From the NCBI RefSeq assembly GCF_013396335.1, contig NZ_JABWSY010000004.1, forward strand, positions 1-64,000: a stretch of DNA of 64,000 bases. Reading direction: 5' to 3'. This document shows, piece by piece, positions 9,634 to 18,340 of this stretch (the stretch's first letter is position 1; each line of letters begins with the position of its first letter). The notes beneath the pieces are model-generated. The model did not search any database. It was not told where the DNA came from and saw nothing but the letters and a program-made list of their open reading frames with translations. Both the position numbers and the translations under genes were made by a program. The stretch comes from Bacillus sp. EB106-08-02-XG196. GTDB taxonomy: Bacteria; Bacillota; Bacilli; Bacillales; Cytobacillaceae.

Positions 9634-10073
9634 TTAACAATATACTCTTTAGGAATTCTATCCAAGCTTTTATTTGGAATAAATCTACTAAACACCTGCT
9701 CTAAATACGACTTAAATACATTTAAAAATAACTCTCTGCTCTCACCCGAAAGAATCCCTTTGATATCCCTTCCTCTATCTTTTAAGTGGTATAAAATGTG
9801 TGTAATTTTAACCTCCAAGTCATCATTGGCAGAGGAAAAATCATGAGAGCCTTCTGGATTCACCTCTTCCTCAAAAACGTGTTCGAATATATCACTGCAT
9901 AGCACCTTTAATAAATCGTCTTTGGTTTCAAAGTGCGAATAAAATGTGCTTCTCCCAATGTTTGCTTCATCAATGATATTTTGAACGGTAATTTTCGAAT
10001 ATCTCTTCTGTGCCAGGAGGGAACTAAAGGCATTAAATATGGAGTCCCTCGTCTTTTGCATTCGTCTATCCAT
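9486..10073 (-). CDS. TetR-family repressor with rewritten C terminus
   Basis: A 195-residue regulator. The N terminus has the TetR helix-turn-helix (KITVQNIIDEANIGRSTFYS, then HFETKDDLLKVL). The C-terminal ligand domain ends with WWMQNDMAQSPEELTRYFRI. The last ~13 residues (from NPNILPG to the stop) are the antisense reading of the cidA remnant, so the original C terminus was lost when the two genes were joined. The start ATG is preceded by AAGGAGGG. It is divergent from the MATE exporter and may control it (inference). Confidence 0.85.
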   Translation of the reverse strand: MDRRMQKTRDSIFNAFSSLLAQKRYSKITVQNIIDEANIGRSTFYSHFETKDDLLKVLCSDIFEHVFEEEVNPEGSHDFSSANDDLEVKITHILYHLKDRGRDIKGILSGESRELFLNVFKSYLEQVFSRFIPNKSLDRIPKEYIVNHISGSFVETVKWWMQNDMAQSPEELTRYFRIVLYNPNILPGIGKLNCS

Positions 10074-10246
10074 CAATCACCCTCCTTTCATACAAAAACA
10101 ATGAATTGTTCAGTATCTTACATTTCGTATGTTTTGAATATTGTAGTTGAATGAGAATCAGCTACAATAGATATCGAATACAGTGTTCATTATCATACAA
10201 ATTGTACTTTAGGTTATGCGAAAGGTCAATTTAGGAGAGGTATATT

Positions 10247-10330
10247 ATGACCACATCTATGGATTTTCAATTCGCCTGGTGCAAAATAATTTGCCAAGCT
10301 GAGCCAGAAAACAGAAGGGACAAAAGGTAA
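10247..10330 (+). CDS. Possible 27-codon leader peptide or remnant upstream of the MATE gene
   Basis: A short frame encoding MTTSMDFQFAWCKIICQAEP and seven more residues follows a good SD (AGGAGAGG, 6-base spacing). It ends 44 bases before the exporter start. It resembles nothing I recognise. It could be a leader peptide or the stub of a deleted gene, since the neighbouring TetR/cidA junction shows rearrangement here. Confidence 0.3.
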   Translation: MTTSMDFQFAWCKIICQAEPENRRDKR

Positions 10331-10373
10331 AGAACGGAAATCAAACAGTTTTATTCTAAAGGGAGTCCTTAAA

Positions 10374-11744
10374 ATGAAGGATATTACAATTCAAGATAAA
10401 ACCACTAAACAGAAACTTTCCATCATCATTGCTTTAGCAGTCCCAGCAATGATTGAAAATATTCTACAGACTTTGGTTGGGTTTGTTGATACTTTATTCG
10501 TTGCCAAATTAGGTTTAAATGAAGTCACCGCGGTAGGTGTGGCAAATGCAGTATTAGCTGTCTATATTGCTATTTTTATGGCAATAGGGGTAGGAACATC
10601 TTCTCTGATTGCCAGAAGTATAGGGGCAGGAGATATTTCAAAGGCGAAATCCATTGCCCGGCAATCCACCATCTTATCAGCCATTCTTGGACTGCTTTTT
10701 GGTTTGATTACCCTCTTTTTCAGCGAGCCACTACTCCGTTTAATGGGAGCAGAATCAACGGTTTTAGCAGATGGAGTCACTTATTTTCGTATAGTTGCCA
10801 TACCTTCTATTTTTATTTCGCTTATGTTTACCTTTGGCAGTATTCTTCGAGCTGCTGGTGATACAAAAACTCCTATGAAGGTTAGTTGGTGGATTAATCT
10901 TATTCATATAGGAGTAGACTATGTATTCATTTTTGGGATCTTTGGAATAGAAGGACTAGGAGTAGCAGGAGCCGCATGGGCAACAGTCATTGTACGAATC
11001 ATTGGTACACTTCTATTGTTTTTCTATATTAAACGATCAAAAGTTTCCTTTTCATTATTCGGGAGTTCCTCAAGGGAAGATACCTTGTCTATAATAAAAT
11101 TATCTACTCCTACAGCAATGGAACGTTTAATTATGCGGTTCGGACAGGTACTTTATTTTGGATTGATACTCAAGATTGGGGCGGATGTCTATGCTTCCCA
11201 TTCGATTGCAGGAAATATCGAAACTTTTTCCTATATGCCGGGATATGGGTTGGCAATTGCAGCAACAACACTAGTTGGGCAAAGTATTGGGGCAAATAAC
11301 CATAAAGATGCATATATGTATGGGAAGTTAACGACTATTATTGGTATTTTTATCATGTCCATTGGTGGGGTATTATTATTTTTCCTATCACCTTGGATAG
11401 CAACTTGGTTCACAGATAATCAGACTGCAATTGATATGGTAGTAACCGCACTAAGAATTGACGCTTTTGCTCAACCTGCATTGGCCATTGGATTAATTTT
11501 AGCAGGAGCATTACAAGGAGCAGGAGATACGAAAAGTCCGATGTACAGCACAGCTATTGGAATGTGGTTGATTCGTATAATAGGAGTATATTTGCTTGGA
11601 ATTCATTTTGAAATGGGAATTGCAGGAGTTTGGCTTTCCATAGCAGTAGATTTATATATTCGAGCTTTCTTTCTGTTTTTCAAATTTAAAAAAGTTAATG
11701 GAGGAACAAATAAAAATGGCAATACTGATGCTACATTAAGTTAG
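10374..11744 (+). CDS. MATE-family multidrug/cation efflux transporter
   Basis: A 456-residue membrane protein with 12 predicted helices in two homologous halves, each carrying the MATE-type AGDTKTPM / AGDTKSPM segment after a LRAAGDT- or LQGAGDT-like turn. MATE proteins export drugs or metabolites using Na+ or H+ gradients. SD AAAGGGAG precedes the ATG. The divergent TetR gene is a likely regulator. Substrate cannot be inferred. Confidence 0.92.
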   Translation: MKDITIQDKTTKQKLSIIIALAVPAMIENILQTLVGFVDTLFVAKLGLNEVTAVGVANAVLAVYIAIFMAIGVGTSSLIARSIGAGDISKAKSIARQSTILSAILGLLFGLITLFFSEPLLRLMGAESTVLADGVTYFRIVAIPSIFISLMFTFGSILRAAGDTKTPMKVSWWINLIHIGVDYVFIFGIFGIEGLGVAGAAWATVIVRIIGTLLLFFYIKRSKVSFSLFGSSSREDTLSIIKLSTPTAMERLIMRFGQVLYFGLILKIGADVYASHSIAGNIETFSYMPGYGLAIAATTLVGQSIGANNHKDAYMYGKLTTIIGIFIMSIGGVLLFFLSPWIATWFTDNQTAIDMVVTALRIDAFAQPALAIGLILAGALQGAGDTKSPMYSTAIGMWLIRIIGVYLLGIHFEMGIAGVWLSIAVDLYIRAFFLFFKFKKVNGGTNKNGNTDATLS

Positions 11745-11932
11745 TTTCTTAACAATTGGACGCGATTGTGGAAGATCATAAGCCTCACTCTTTTGACATT
11801 ACACTTTGGTAAAACGTGTTGTTACCGTCAATTAGAAATATCGTGGCATCGCTGGTAAAAACATGGCAGAAGTGGTACATTCTTTTGGCTGTTAATGATA
11901 GTATAAATATAATTGGAAAGGAGCTCATTAAA

Positions 11933-12643
11933 TTGCCTTTTTATCACGATTTATCGTCGTATTATGATCAAATTTTCCCATTAAATCAAACTGCTAATAC
12001 GTTCATAACCCAATATTTTCATAAAGGTAATTCCGTCTTGGATATGGGAGCTGGAACAGGAAATATGGCCATTGCCCTAGCAGAGAATGGGTTAAACGTT
12101 ACCGCATCAGAGCCAGAAGAAACGATGGCCGAATCCATTAAGAAAAAGGCTAAATCGAAGGGGCTTTTATTATCTGTTCATACCAAAGCAATGGAAGAGA
12201 TAGATAAATTTCAGGAGAACTTTGATGGAATCCTTTGCATCGGAAACACTCTGCCCCATTTATCTAATTTAGAAGGTGTTGAAAAGTTTTTACAGAAATG
12301 TTATATCAAATTAAACCCGGATGGGATTATCATCCTCCAGCAAGTGAATTATGATAGAGTTTTATCCAAGAATGATTTTTCTTTTCCAGCTATTGAAAAA
12401 GAAGATTTTACCTTTACTAGGCATTATGAAAAAAAAGACGAACATCTACTTTTTACATCAGGATTAACGATCAATGGGGATTCAACAGAAAACACTATTC
12501 CATTATATCCAGTTACATCTCAACAATTAATTACTATACTTAAAAAAGTTGGGTTTCAAGTCGTGGATGTTTTCGGAAACTTTAAAGGTGAAAGTCACTC
12601 TATTGAATCACCAGCATTGGTAACTATTGCAAGGAAACTATGA
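11933..12643 (+). CDS. Class I SAM-dependent methyltransferase
   Basis: Contains motif I VLDMGAGTGNMAIALAENG, an acidic loop ASEPEETMAE after strand 2, and a post-motif segment ILCIGNTLPHLSN, typical of small-molecule methyltransferases (Methyltransf_25-like). I use the TTG start at 11933 (MPFYHDLSSYYDQIF, 236 residues) because AAAGGAG lies nine bases upstream and the protein then begins as homologues of this type do. An upstream GTG extension lacks an SD. The substrate is unknown. A terminator follows. Confidence 0.85.
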   Translation: MPFYHDLSSYYDQIFPLNQTANTFITQYFHKGNSVLDMGAGTGNMAIALAENGLNVTASEPEETMAESIKKKAKSKGLLLSVHTKAMEEIDKFQENFDGILCIGNTLPHLSNLEGVEKFLQKCYIKLNPDGIIILQQVNYDRVLSKNDFSFPAIEKEDFTFTRHYEKKDEHLLFTSGLTINGDSTENTIPLYPVTSQQLITILKKVGFQVVDVFGNFKGESHSIESPALVTIARKL

Positions 12644-12675
12644 TTTAAGATAGGGCAAGAACTATGGAAATTAAA

Positions 12676-12714
12676 AAAACAGAGATCAAGAAATACTTGT
12701 TCTCTGTTTTTTTT
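12676..12714 (+). terminator. Terminator after the methyltransferase gene
   Basis: Hairpin arms ACAGAGA and TCTCTGT with an inner CAAG/CTTG pairing, followed by eight T. The preceding A-run makes it usable in both directions, so it may also end the convergent phoX transcript. Confidence 0.85.
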
Positions 12715-12742
12715 GGGTATTTTTAAGTTATTAATTACAAAT

Positions 12743-14176
12743 TTATAACTTTACCCCATGACGTTCAAATGCGGCTGCTTCAAGAATGGACATACCTTGA
12801 CTCTCGGCATATTTAACCATTTCCTCAGAGACCTTTGGTGCAAAATGTGCATCAGGAGTTGCATAAGACATTTCTCTTGCGCGCGCAGAATTTCTTCGTT
12901 GGAACGGTCCCCAAATAGCAAAGGTTTGGCCAGGGGTTTGGATATTAACAAATAGCGTGTTTCCATCAGGCGAGAATGTTGGTCCCGCCAATTCTGACCC
13001 GCTTTGACGGTTGTGGGCAAATGGATAGATTTTCCCTTCTGGAGTAATTCCCATAAGTCTATCGTCGCCTGAACCATCCTCTGCGTACCAAAGGTCGCCC
13101 CATGGAGTCATGCAGATATTATCCGGATATTCCATTTCACGTACATCCGTTCCCTCATAGAAAAGTTCCAATGTATTTGTTGCAGGGGTATAGCGGTAAA
13201 TGCGTCCGAGTTTTTTGTCGCCGGCTGATGTGTCATCAAACCAGAAGACACCTGATTGGAAGAAAGCTCCCTCTAATCTACTGAACTGAATGCAATTTTG
13301 TTTCTTAGCATCCTCGACGCATAGGTGCGGATTAACTTCTTTCCATACGATTTGGAAATTTTGTCCTGTTTTAAAAGTGCTTGCTTTCGGATCGGTTACT
13401 GCTTCAATCGCAGCAGCATAAAGCTTACCGCCTTGTTGCAGGGCACCTGGTTGTTGGCTAGTGTCTTTAGGGATAAAGCGGTAAAGGAAGCTCGGACTTG
13501 CATCCTCAGTTAAATATACATATCCTGTAGCTGGGTCGATGGCACAAGCCTCGTGTGAAAAACGCCCCATATCCTTGATTGGAGTTCTGGACATTTCGTT
13601 CTCCGGCTGTGTCGGGTCCACTTCGAATACATATCCGTGTGTCGCAGAACGTGTTTCTTCACAAGTCAACCATGTACCCCATGGTGTCGCTCCACCAGCA
13701 CAATTTCGAATTGTACCTGATGATGTTACATATTCTTCGATCACTTCTCGATTAGCTCCTACAACTAGAGCAGTTGTTCCACCTTTAGCCGCTGCATCAT
13801 AAGGATTGCTTCCAAATGCTGCGCCTGTCCCTAATTCATGGTTACGAACCAGAATGGTCGTATTGTTAGGTCCTTCAAAAGCTGCCATCCCATCAAAGGC
13901 GCCCGGGATTTTTGCCCCGTTTGACATTAGACTGTCTTCTTTAGAGATAATTTTGTAATGAAAACCTTCTGGAAGGTCGAGAATTCCATTCGGATCCGGC
14001 ATCAAAGGACCGTAACCGCCAAATCCGCTAGTTGGATTATTCGTCGTATCCGCAAATGCTTTTGAACCAAGTGCTAATACACCTGTTGACCCAAGTGTGA
14101 GGGCAAGTGTACTCATTCCTCCCGCTTTTAAAAAGTCTCTTCTGTTAAAGCCATTTTTAGTAGTTTCATTATTCAC
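12743..14176 (-). CDS. PhoX-type (DUF839) secreted alkaline phosphatase with TAT signal
   Basis: A 477-residue exported enzyme. The N terminus has a twin-arginine signal (NRRDFLKAGG followed by a hydrophobic stretch ending SKAFA). The body is a DUF839/PhoX beta-propeller: GGTTALVVGANREV, CAGGATPWGTWLTCEETR (metal/substrate loop), GRFSHEACAIDPATGYVYLT, and later CMTPWGDLWYAEDG and GPTFSPDGNTLFVNIQ. PhoX enzymes use iron and calcium and release phosphate from organic esters outside the cell. A four-repeat Pho box upstream supports induction on phosphate starvation. No phoPR genes are in the window. Confidence 0.9.
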   Translation of the reverse strand: MNNETTKNGFNRRDFLKAGGMSTLALTLGSTGVLALGSKAFADTTNNPTSGFGGYGPLMPDPNGILDLPEGFHYKIISKEDSLMSNGAKIPGAFDGMAAFEGPNNTTILVRNHELGTGAAFGSNPYDAAAKGGTTALVVGANREVIEEYVTSSGTIRNCAGGATPWGTWLTCEETRSATHGYVFEVDPTQPENEMSRTPIKDMGRFSHEACAIDPATGYVYLTEDASPSFLYRFIPKDTSQQPGALQQGGKLYAAAIEAVTDPKASTFKTGQNFQIVWKEVNPHLCVEDAKKQNCIQFSRLEGAFFQSGVFWFDDTSAGDKKLGRIYRYTPATNTLELFYEGTDVREMEYPDNICMTPWGDLWYAEDGSGDDRLMGITPEGKIYPFAHNRQSGSELAGPTFSPDGNTLFVNIQTPGQTFAIWGPFQRRNSARAREMSYATPDAHFAPKVSEEMVKYAESQGMSILEAAAFERHGVKL

Positions 14177-14223
14177 AAACTATCTCTCCTCAAATATTAA
14201 TTATGAATCTAGTAATAGATTAA

Positions 14224-14230
14224 ATTGATA
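14224..14230 (-). promoter_or_regulatory. Candidate -10 of the phoX promoter
   Basis: TATCAAT on the minus strand begins 23 bases downstream of the last Pho-box repeat, the spacing expected for PhoP-activated promoters that lack a good -35. Confidence 0.5.
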
Positions 14231-14253
14231 GTTTTAAGGGAAATTAGGATTAT

Positions 14254-14291
14254 TGTAAAAACTCAGTAAATTAATGATAAGGGTTTGTAAA
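14254..14291 (-). promoter_or_regulatory. Pho box: four direct TTTACA-like repeats upstream of phoX
   Basis: Reading the minus strand, the hexamers TTTACA, TTATCA, TTTACT and TTTACA recur with periods of 11, 10 and 11 bases. This matches the Bacillus PhoP site, TT(A/C/T)A(C/T)A repeats separated by 4-6 bases on one face of the helix. It lies 78 bases upstream of the phoX start. Confidence 0.8.
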
Positions 14292-14354
14292 TAGCTCTTA
14301 GTTTCACCAGGAGACGAAATTATTTATACATAAAAACGCATCGGTTCAATTTTA

Positions 14355-14765
14355 CTATTCATGTTTTCGTGTATTCTTAAGAAAATAGATCATAGGAATT
14401 AGGGTAACTATGAACTCCATGGTAAAAGCAATAACTAACCATAGTTGTAATCTTGAAGTCCATGGCCAAATGAGCTGTATTATAATTCTTGAAAACCACA
14501 TAAGAGTAAAGAATGCATAGAATATTTTTAATTCCTTTGAACCATCAAATAATTTTCTTTGCACTATTAAAAACAGCAAACTAAATCCGGCTAACAAAAA
14601 GGAAAAGCAAAAATTTATGTAGTTAATTGATTGATATATCTCAATCGGTGCGTCCGGTATATAAGAATACCATTTAAAAGAATGCGGTGCGAAAAAATGC
14701 AATATCCCAACCATGCAACTGATTGTGCAAGCAATATTAAAAAATACCATTACGGTTTTTTCCAT
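14355..14765 (-). CDS. Four-helix membrane protein of unknown function
   Basis: 136 residues starting at MEKTVMVFF, chosen because GGGAGG lies seven bases upstream; an earlier in-frame start has no SD. Four hydrophobic segments are visible, near residues 7-27, 48-68, 80-100 and 110-130. Polar loops contain HFFAPHSFKWYSYIPDAP. I do not recognise a family with certainty. It is transcribed in the same direction as phoX and the CPBP gene but with sizeable gaps, so a shared operon is not evident. Confidence 0.7.
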   Translation of the reverse strand: MEKTVMVFFNIACTISCMVGILHFFAPHSFKWYSYIPDAPIEIYQSINYINFCFSFLLAGFSLLFLIVQRKLFDGSKELKIFYAFFTLMWFSRIIIQLIWPWTSRLQLWLVIAFTMEFIVTLIPMIYFLKNTRKHE

Positions 14766-14862
14766 TTCAAAACCTCCCAAACACATTTGGAAGCAACTTA
14801 TAAGCCTTTAGCCTTAATTATTATGGAAACCGACAAAATCCTAGTTCAAGCGGCACGCCTTC

Positions 14863-15687
14863 TCAATTAATTCTTAAATGATAATGCTTCGTATCACTAT
14901 CACGAGAGGATCGTATATACCCTCTAAGTAATATTAATGAAGCCACCAGATACAGCGCGGTAAATACCACAAAGAAATATGTATCATCCGGACAGAATGC
15001 CATCGAAAAATTAAAACAGAAGTGAACCCAGAAGGCATTAAAAAGGTTATCACACTTCTTCATTATAACTGCCATGATAAAGGTCAATGCTGTCAGTAGT
15101 ACTAAATTTTCAATGATATAAAGAAGTAGCGACCATCCCTTGTAATCGGTTGAGACAAACCAAAGCGGCGCGTGCCAGAACGCCCAAATTACACCCAAGG
15201 TAAGGTTCCCTCTTATGAATCCGTATCGCTTCTCTAATTCCGGACGTAAGTAACCACGCCAGCCTGATTCCTCGCCGGAAGCTCCCTGTAAAAGCGTAAA
15301 CAAAAGGACGCTCGGCAGTAGGGACGAATCAAAGATAAGCTGCTCGTTGATTGACGTCTTTTGGATTGCGGATATAATCAACGCCGTTAATATGAGAACG
15401 CCTGATACGTTTACAAATACAATTAAAATATGGCCAATATGCAATTTTTCTTTGAAAGCCTTTTGATAAAACTCCTTAACTGTTATACCGGGCTTGAGCT
15501 TTTTCAACATAACAAGGAGCACAATCGTCGGGGACCAGCTGCATAATACAACAACCCATTGCATCGCAGCAGGCGTACCGTGGAGTACCTGTGATACCAG
15601 CCCGCCAAGTCCTAAGACCATTACCCAAAACAACAAGTATGCATTAACCACATACTTCCACATTACATTAAACCCTTTCCCTTTCAT
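14863..15687 (-). CDS. CPBP-family intramembrane metalloprotease-like protein
   Basis: A 274-residue polytopic membrane protein. The three motifs of the CPBP (Abi) glutamic-type/metallo protease family are visible: [10 protein letters not shown] near residue 140, [12 protein letters not shown] near 175, and the last His in [10 protein letters not shown] near 228. Members process or modify membrane proteins and are sometimes linked to bacteriocin self-immunity; no bacteriocin gene is adjacent. I prefer the second ATG (SD AAAGGGCG) over the first, which lacks an SD. Confidence 0.85.
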   Translation of the reverse strand: MKGKGFNVMWKYVVNAYLLFWVMVLGLGGLVSQVLHGTPAAMQWVVVLCSWSPTIVLLVMLKKLKPGITVKEFYQKAFKEKLHIGHILIVFVNVSGVLILTALIISAIQKTSINEQLIFDSSLLPSVLLFTLLQGASGEESGWRGYLRPELEKRYGFIRGNLTLGVIWAFWHAPLWFVSTDYKGWSLLLYIIENLVLLTALTFIMAVIMKKCDNLFNAFWVHFCFNFSMAFCPDDTYFFVVFTALYLVASLILLRGYIRSSRDSDTKHYHLRIN

Positions 15688-15918
15688 GATACTTCGCCCT
15701 TTCTTTTTCATTAAATTTTTATTTAAATTCTCTTTAAAGGGTTATTAAAAATCATCGGGTGAACAGGCTCCTGATATACATATTTTACCATTAATGTTGC
15801 GTTATTTTAATTTCACTTTAAAAATACACAAAGGGTTCAATTTTATTATTTTGTGCTTTTAGCATTGCATAAAAGTTTTTATAATCAGGTGTCTGGCACT
15901 ATTGGCAATGTATTCAAA

Positions 15919-15955
15919 TAAAAAAGAGTCCAAACCAATAAAATTGATTGGACTC
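15919..15955 (-). terminator. Orphan terminator-like hairpin
   Basis: Arms GAGTCCAA and TTGGACTC close a 14-base loop and are followed on the minus strand by a T6 run. No minus-strand gene ends immediately upstream, so it may belong to a lost gene or an unrecognised transcript. Confidence 0.5.
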
Positions 15956-16035
15956 TCAAATTAAACTAATTTGAGTCGCGGTCTTCATTTTTAGTAATGC
16001 TTTGACTAGAAGGAATTCGCTATATAAAAAGTCCC

Positions 16036-16059
16036 ATATATATATATATATATATATAT
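16036..16059. repeat. (AT)12 microsatellite upstream of the LysM gene
   Basis: Twelve uninterrupted AT dinucleotides lie about 60 bases before the SD of the LysM gene. Such tracts change length by slippage and can alter promoter spacing. Confidence 0.85.
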
Positions 16060-16116
16060 GGTAAGTATCTATACTTTCTTCAAAATGGACACATACATTA
16101 ATTCTGAAACATTTTG

Positions 16117-18154
16117 AGGAGGAGTAAACATTCAAAGATTATTCAGAATGGGTTTCGGAGGATATCGACAAGGATACGGCGGTTTCCCTAGCATGGGTTT
16201 CGGAGGTTACAGAATGGGATATGGCGGATACCGGCAAGCAATTGAAATTACTTCATTTACTCTTTCTGCTTCTACTGTTGCCTACCAAGGAAGCCGAGTT
16301 CCAGGATACACAACCATTGAGTTGCAAACAAACGTGCCAACACGCGGGTATCTTCTTATCGTTGGGAATGGCATACAAACAAAAATTAATTTATCGACTA
16401 TGGCCTTTAAAACTATACACAAAGTCGATTGGGTACCATGGGATGATACGAAAAAGGCACCTCTTCCCGCAGGTATATACCAAATCAAAGGATATCTCAC
16501 GGACCAGGGATACAATCAAATGCAAGGATATCCGCTTGGGGCCCTCACAGTTGTCACGGAAACAAGTCCCAAGCCATTGATTGATGGCGTTTCTCCTAAT
16601 CCAGCAGTGTTTTCACCTAAATACGGACAAACACAAACAAATTCGCTCCAAATCCAGTTCAACTTAAACCGTCCTGCTGAAGTTCAACTGACAATCCGTA
16701 ATATAAATGGAGATGAAATCTATACCGGCAGCAAGGAAACCTTGTCTCCTGGAAGTCATACTGTAAGCTGGAATGGCACAGATAAAACAGGAAGGATTGT
16801 AATGGACGGCAGTTATGAGATTGTTTTTAAAACAATTGAAACAGCCTATAACTATCCTTCCACAACACCGTTAATCTGGCGATCTGGCACGATTACAATC
16901 AAAGATGCCGATTATTATATTCCGGTATCAAGATTAAAAGAAATTGTTACAGATGCATCCTTCCAAGCTCCATCATTTACTCCTGATGGAGATGGAATAA
17001 ACGATAAGGTCACTGGACAATTTACACTTGCAATCCCTGCGAAATTATCCATTTATATCGCAAATGCTGCTGGAGCCCATGCCGCTCTTGTGGTAAGTGA
17101 ACAAACATTTGAAGCTGGTACTCACACGTTTGTATGGGATGGCTCAGATATCATGGGCAGAAAAGTACCAAACGGAAGCTACTTTATCAAGCTCAATGTG
17201 GCAGAAGGCCCAAATAGCGGCTATATTACGTTTCCAAGCGCTGTGAAAGTGGAAAACATGTACGAAATCAAACCGATGCAGCCTGAAAAAAGAGTACGCG
17301 TCATAAGCGAAACAGCAAAAATGAGCGTTGATCCTGCAGGGCAAGGATATACTGCTATAAAAGGAGACACGTTCCCGCTTATGTCGGAAGCGATAGAGAA
17401 TGGAAAATACACCGTTCTTGTTAAAGAAGGGGTCACAGGAACAATCAGTGTGAGTGATGTTGAACTTGTCACTGAACCGTCTTCGGCAGCGCAAACAACT
17501 GATTATATAGTCGTAAGTGGCGATACCTTATGGAAGATTTCATCCAAGTTCAACACGACCAGCGCTGAAATTATTACCTTGAACAACCTTGATCCAAACC
17601 AATATCTATATATAGGACAAAAATTAATAGTCCCTGCGACTGCACCTCAACCTGAACAGCCTACGCAGACCACTTATGTAGTTGTTTCCGGTGATACCCT
17701 TTGGAAAATTGCTCAAAAATTCGGTGTCAGTGCAAAAGCAATTGTCGATGCCAATAAACTGGATCCAACTGCGTACCTTTATGTTGGCCAAAAGCTGATT
17801 ATTCCGGGAGCAGCGCAGCCTGAACAGCCTACGCAGACCACTTATGTAGTTGTTTCCGGTGATTCACTTTGGAAGATTGCTCAAAAATTCGGCGTAACCA
17901 CTCAAGCAATTGTCGATGCTAATAAACTGAATCCATCTGCGTACCTTTATGTTGGCCAAAAGCTGATTATTCCGAGTGTGGCGCAGCCTGAACAGCCTGC
18001 GCAAACCACTTATGTAGTTGTTTCCGGTGATTCACTTTGGAAGATTGCTCAAAAATTCGGCGTAACCACCCAGGCAATTGTAGATACCAATAAACTGGAT
18101 CCAACTGGATACCTATATATTGGCCAAACGCTAATCATTCCATCAAAACAGTAA
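16117..18154 (+). CDS. FlgD-like / SH3-like / four-LysM cell-wall protein, probable ATT start
   Basis: The SD AGGAGG at 16117 points to an ATT codon at 16130 (7-base spacing), giving MQRLFRMGFGGYRQGYGG and 674 residues. The next ATG (16148) is 25 bases from the SD. Architecture: a Gly/Tyr/Met-rich N terminus (residues 1-35); a beta-rich segment; two FlgD Ig-like domains with the pattern H(T)V/F-W-G-D/S, each near ...GRIVMDGSYEI and ...GRKVPNGSYFI; an SH3-like segment; and four C-terminal LysM modules of about 50 residues (YVVVSGDTLWKIAQKFGV type) joined by QPEQPTQT linkers. LysM binds peptidoglycan. No signal peptide is visible, so the protein may be a spore-coat or otherwise non-classically localised protein (inference). 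The start assignment is uncertain. Confidence 0.82.
17650..18148 (+). repeat. Tandem DNA repeats encoding LysM modules 2-4
   Basis: Three units of about 160 bases are nearly identical at DNA level, each beginning CAGCCTGAACAGCCT-like and containing TATGTAGTTGTTTCCGGTGA. The first LysM copy is clearly more diverged. This indicates recent duplication or gene conversion, so copy number may vary between strains. Confidence 0.85.
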
Positions 18155-18162
18155 TAGGAAAA

Positions 18163-18198
18163 GGTAAGAGAACTTTATGATCCCTCTTACCCTTTTCA
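18163..18198 (+). terminator. Terminator of the LysM gene
   Basis: Perfect arms GGTAAGAG and CTCTTACC close a 12-base loop and are followed by CTTTTC; the T-tract is short. Confidence 0.65.
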
Positions 18199-18242
18199 TT
18201 GTCACTGACATTTCTTTGATGATTCAAATTAACATCCAACAC

Positions 18243-18267
18243 AAAAAACACCGTGTTAATCACGGTG
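18243..18267 (-). terminator. Terminator of the cueP transcript
   Basis: Perfect arms CACCGTG/CACGGTG with a 5-base loop are followed on the minus strand by T6. Its placement 74 bases beyond the second half of cueP supports that the half downstream of the UGA is still part of a transcribed gene. Confidence 0.88.
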
Positions 18268-18340
18268 CCTTTATGTGTGATATATTAAAAACTTTTTGCT
18301 TTAAAACAGAACTTGTTCTTATTACTAAAATATGTGCTTT

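Larger units (their letters stand above)
15688..16129. other. Non-coding gap with a hairpin and a TA microsatellite
   Basis: No convincing gene is seen between the CPBP gene and the LysM gene. The gap is very AT-rich. It holds a terminator-like hairpin (GAGTCCAA/TTGGACTC) and a (TA) tract, both listed separately. The rest shows nothing I can support. Confidence 0.6.

Noticed and set aside
15919..15955. Hairpin as terminator of the LysM gene or CPBP gene
   Set aside because: Its T-tract is on the minus strand and no minus-strand gene ends just upstream, so it was kept only as an orphan hairpin.
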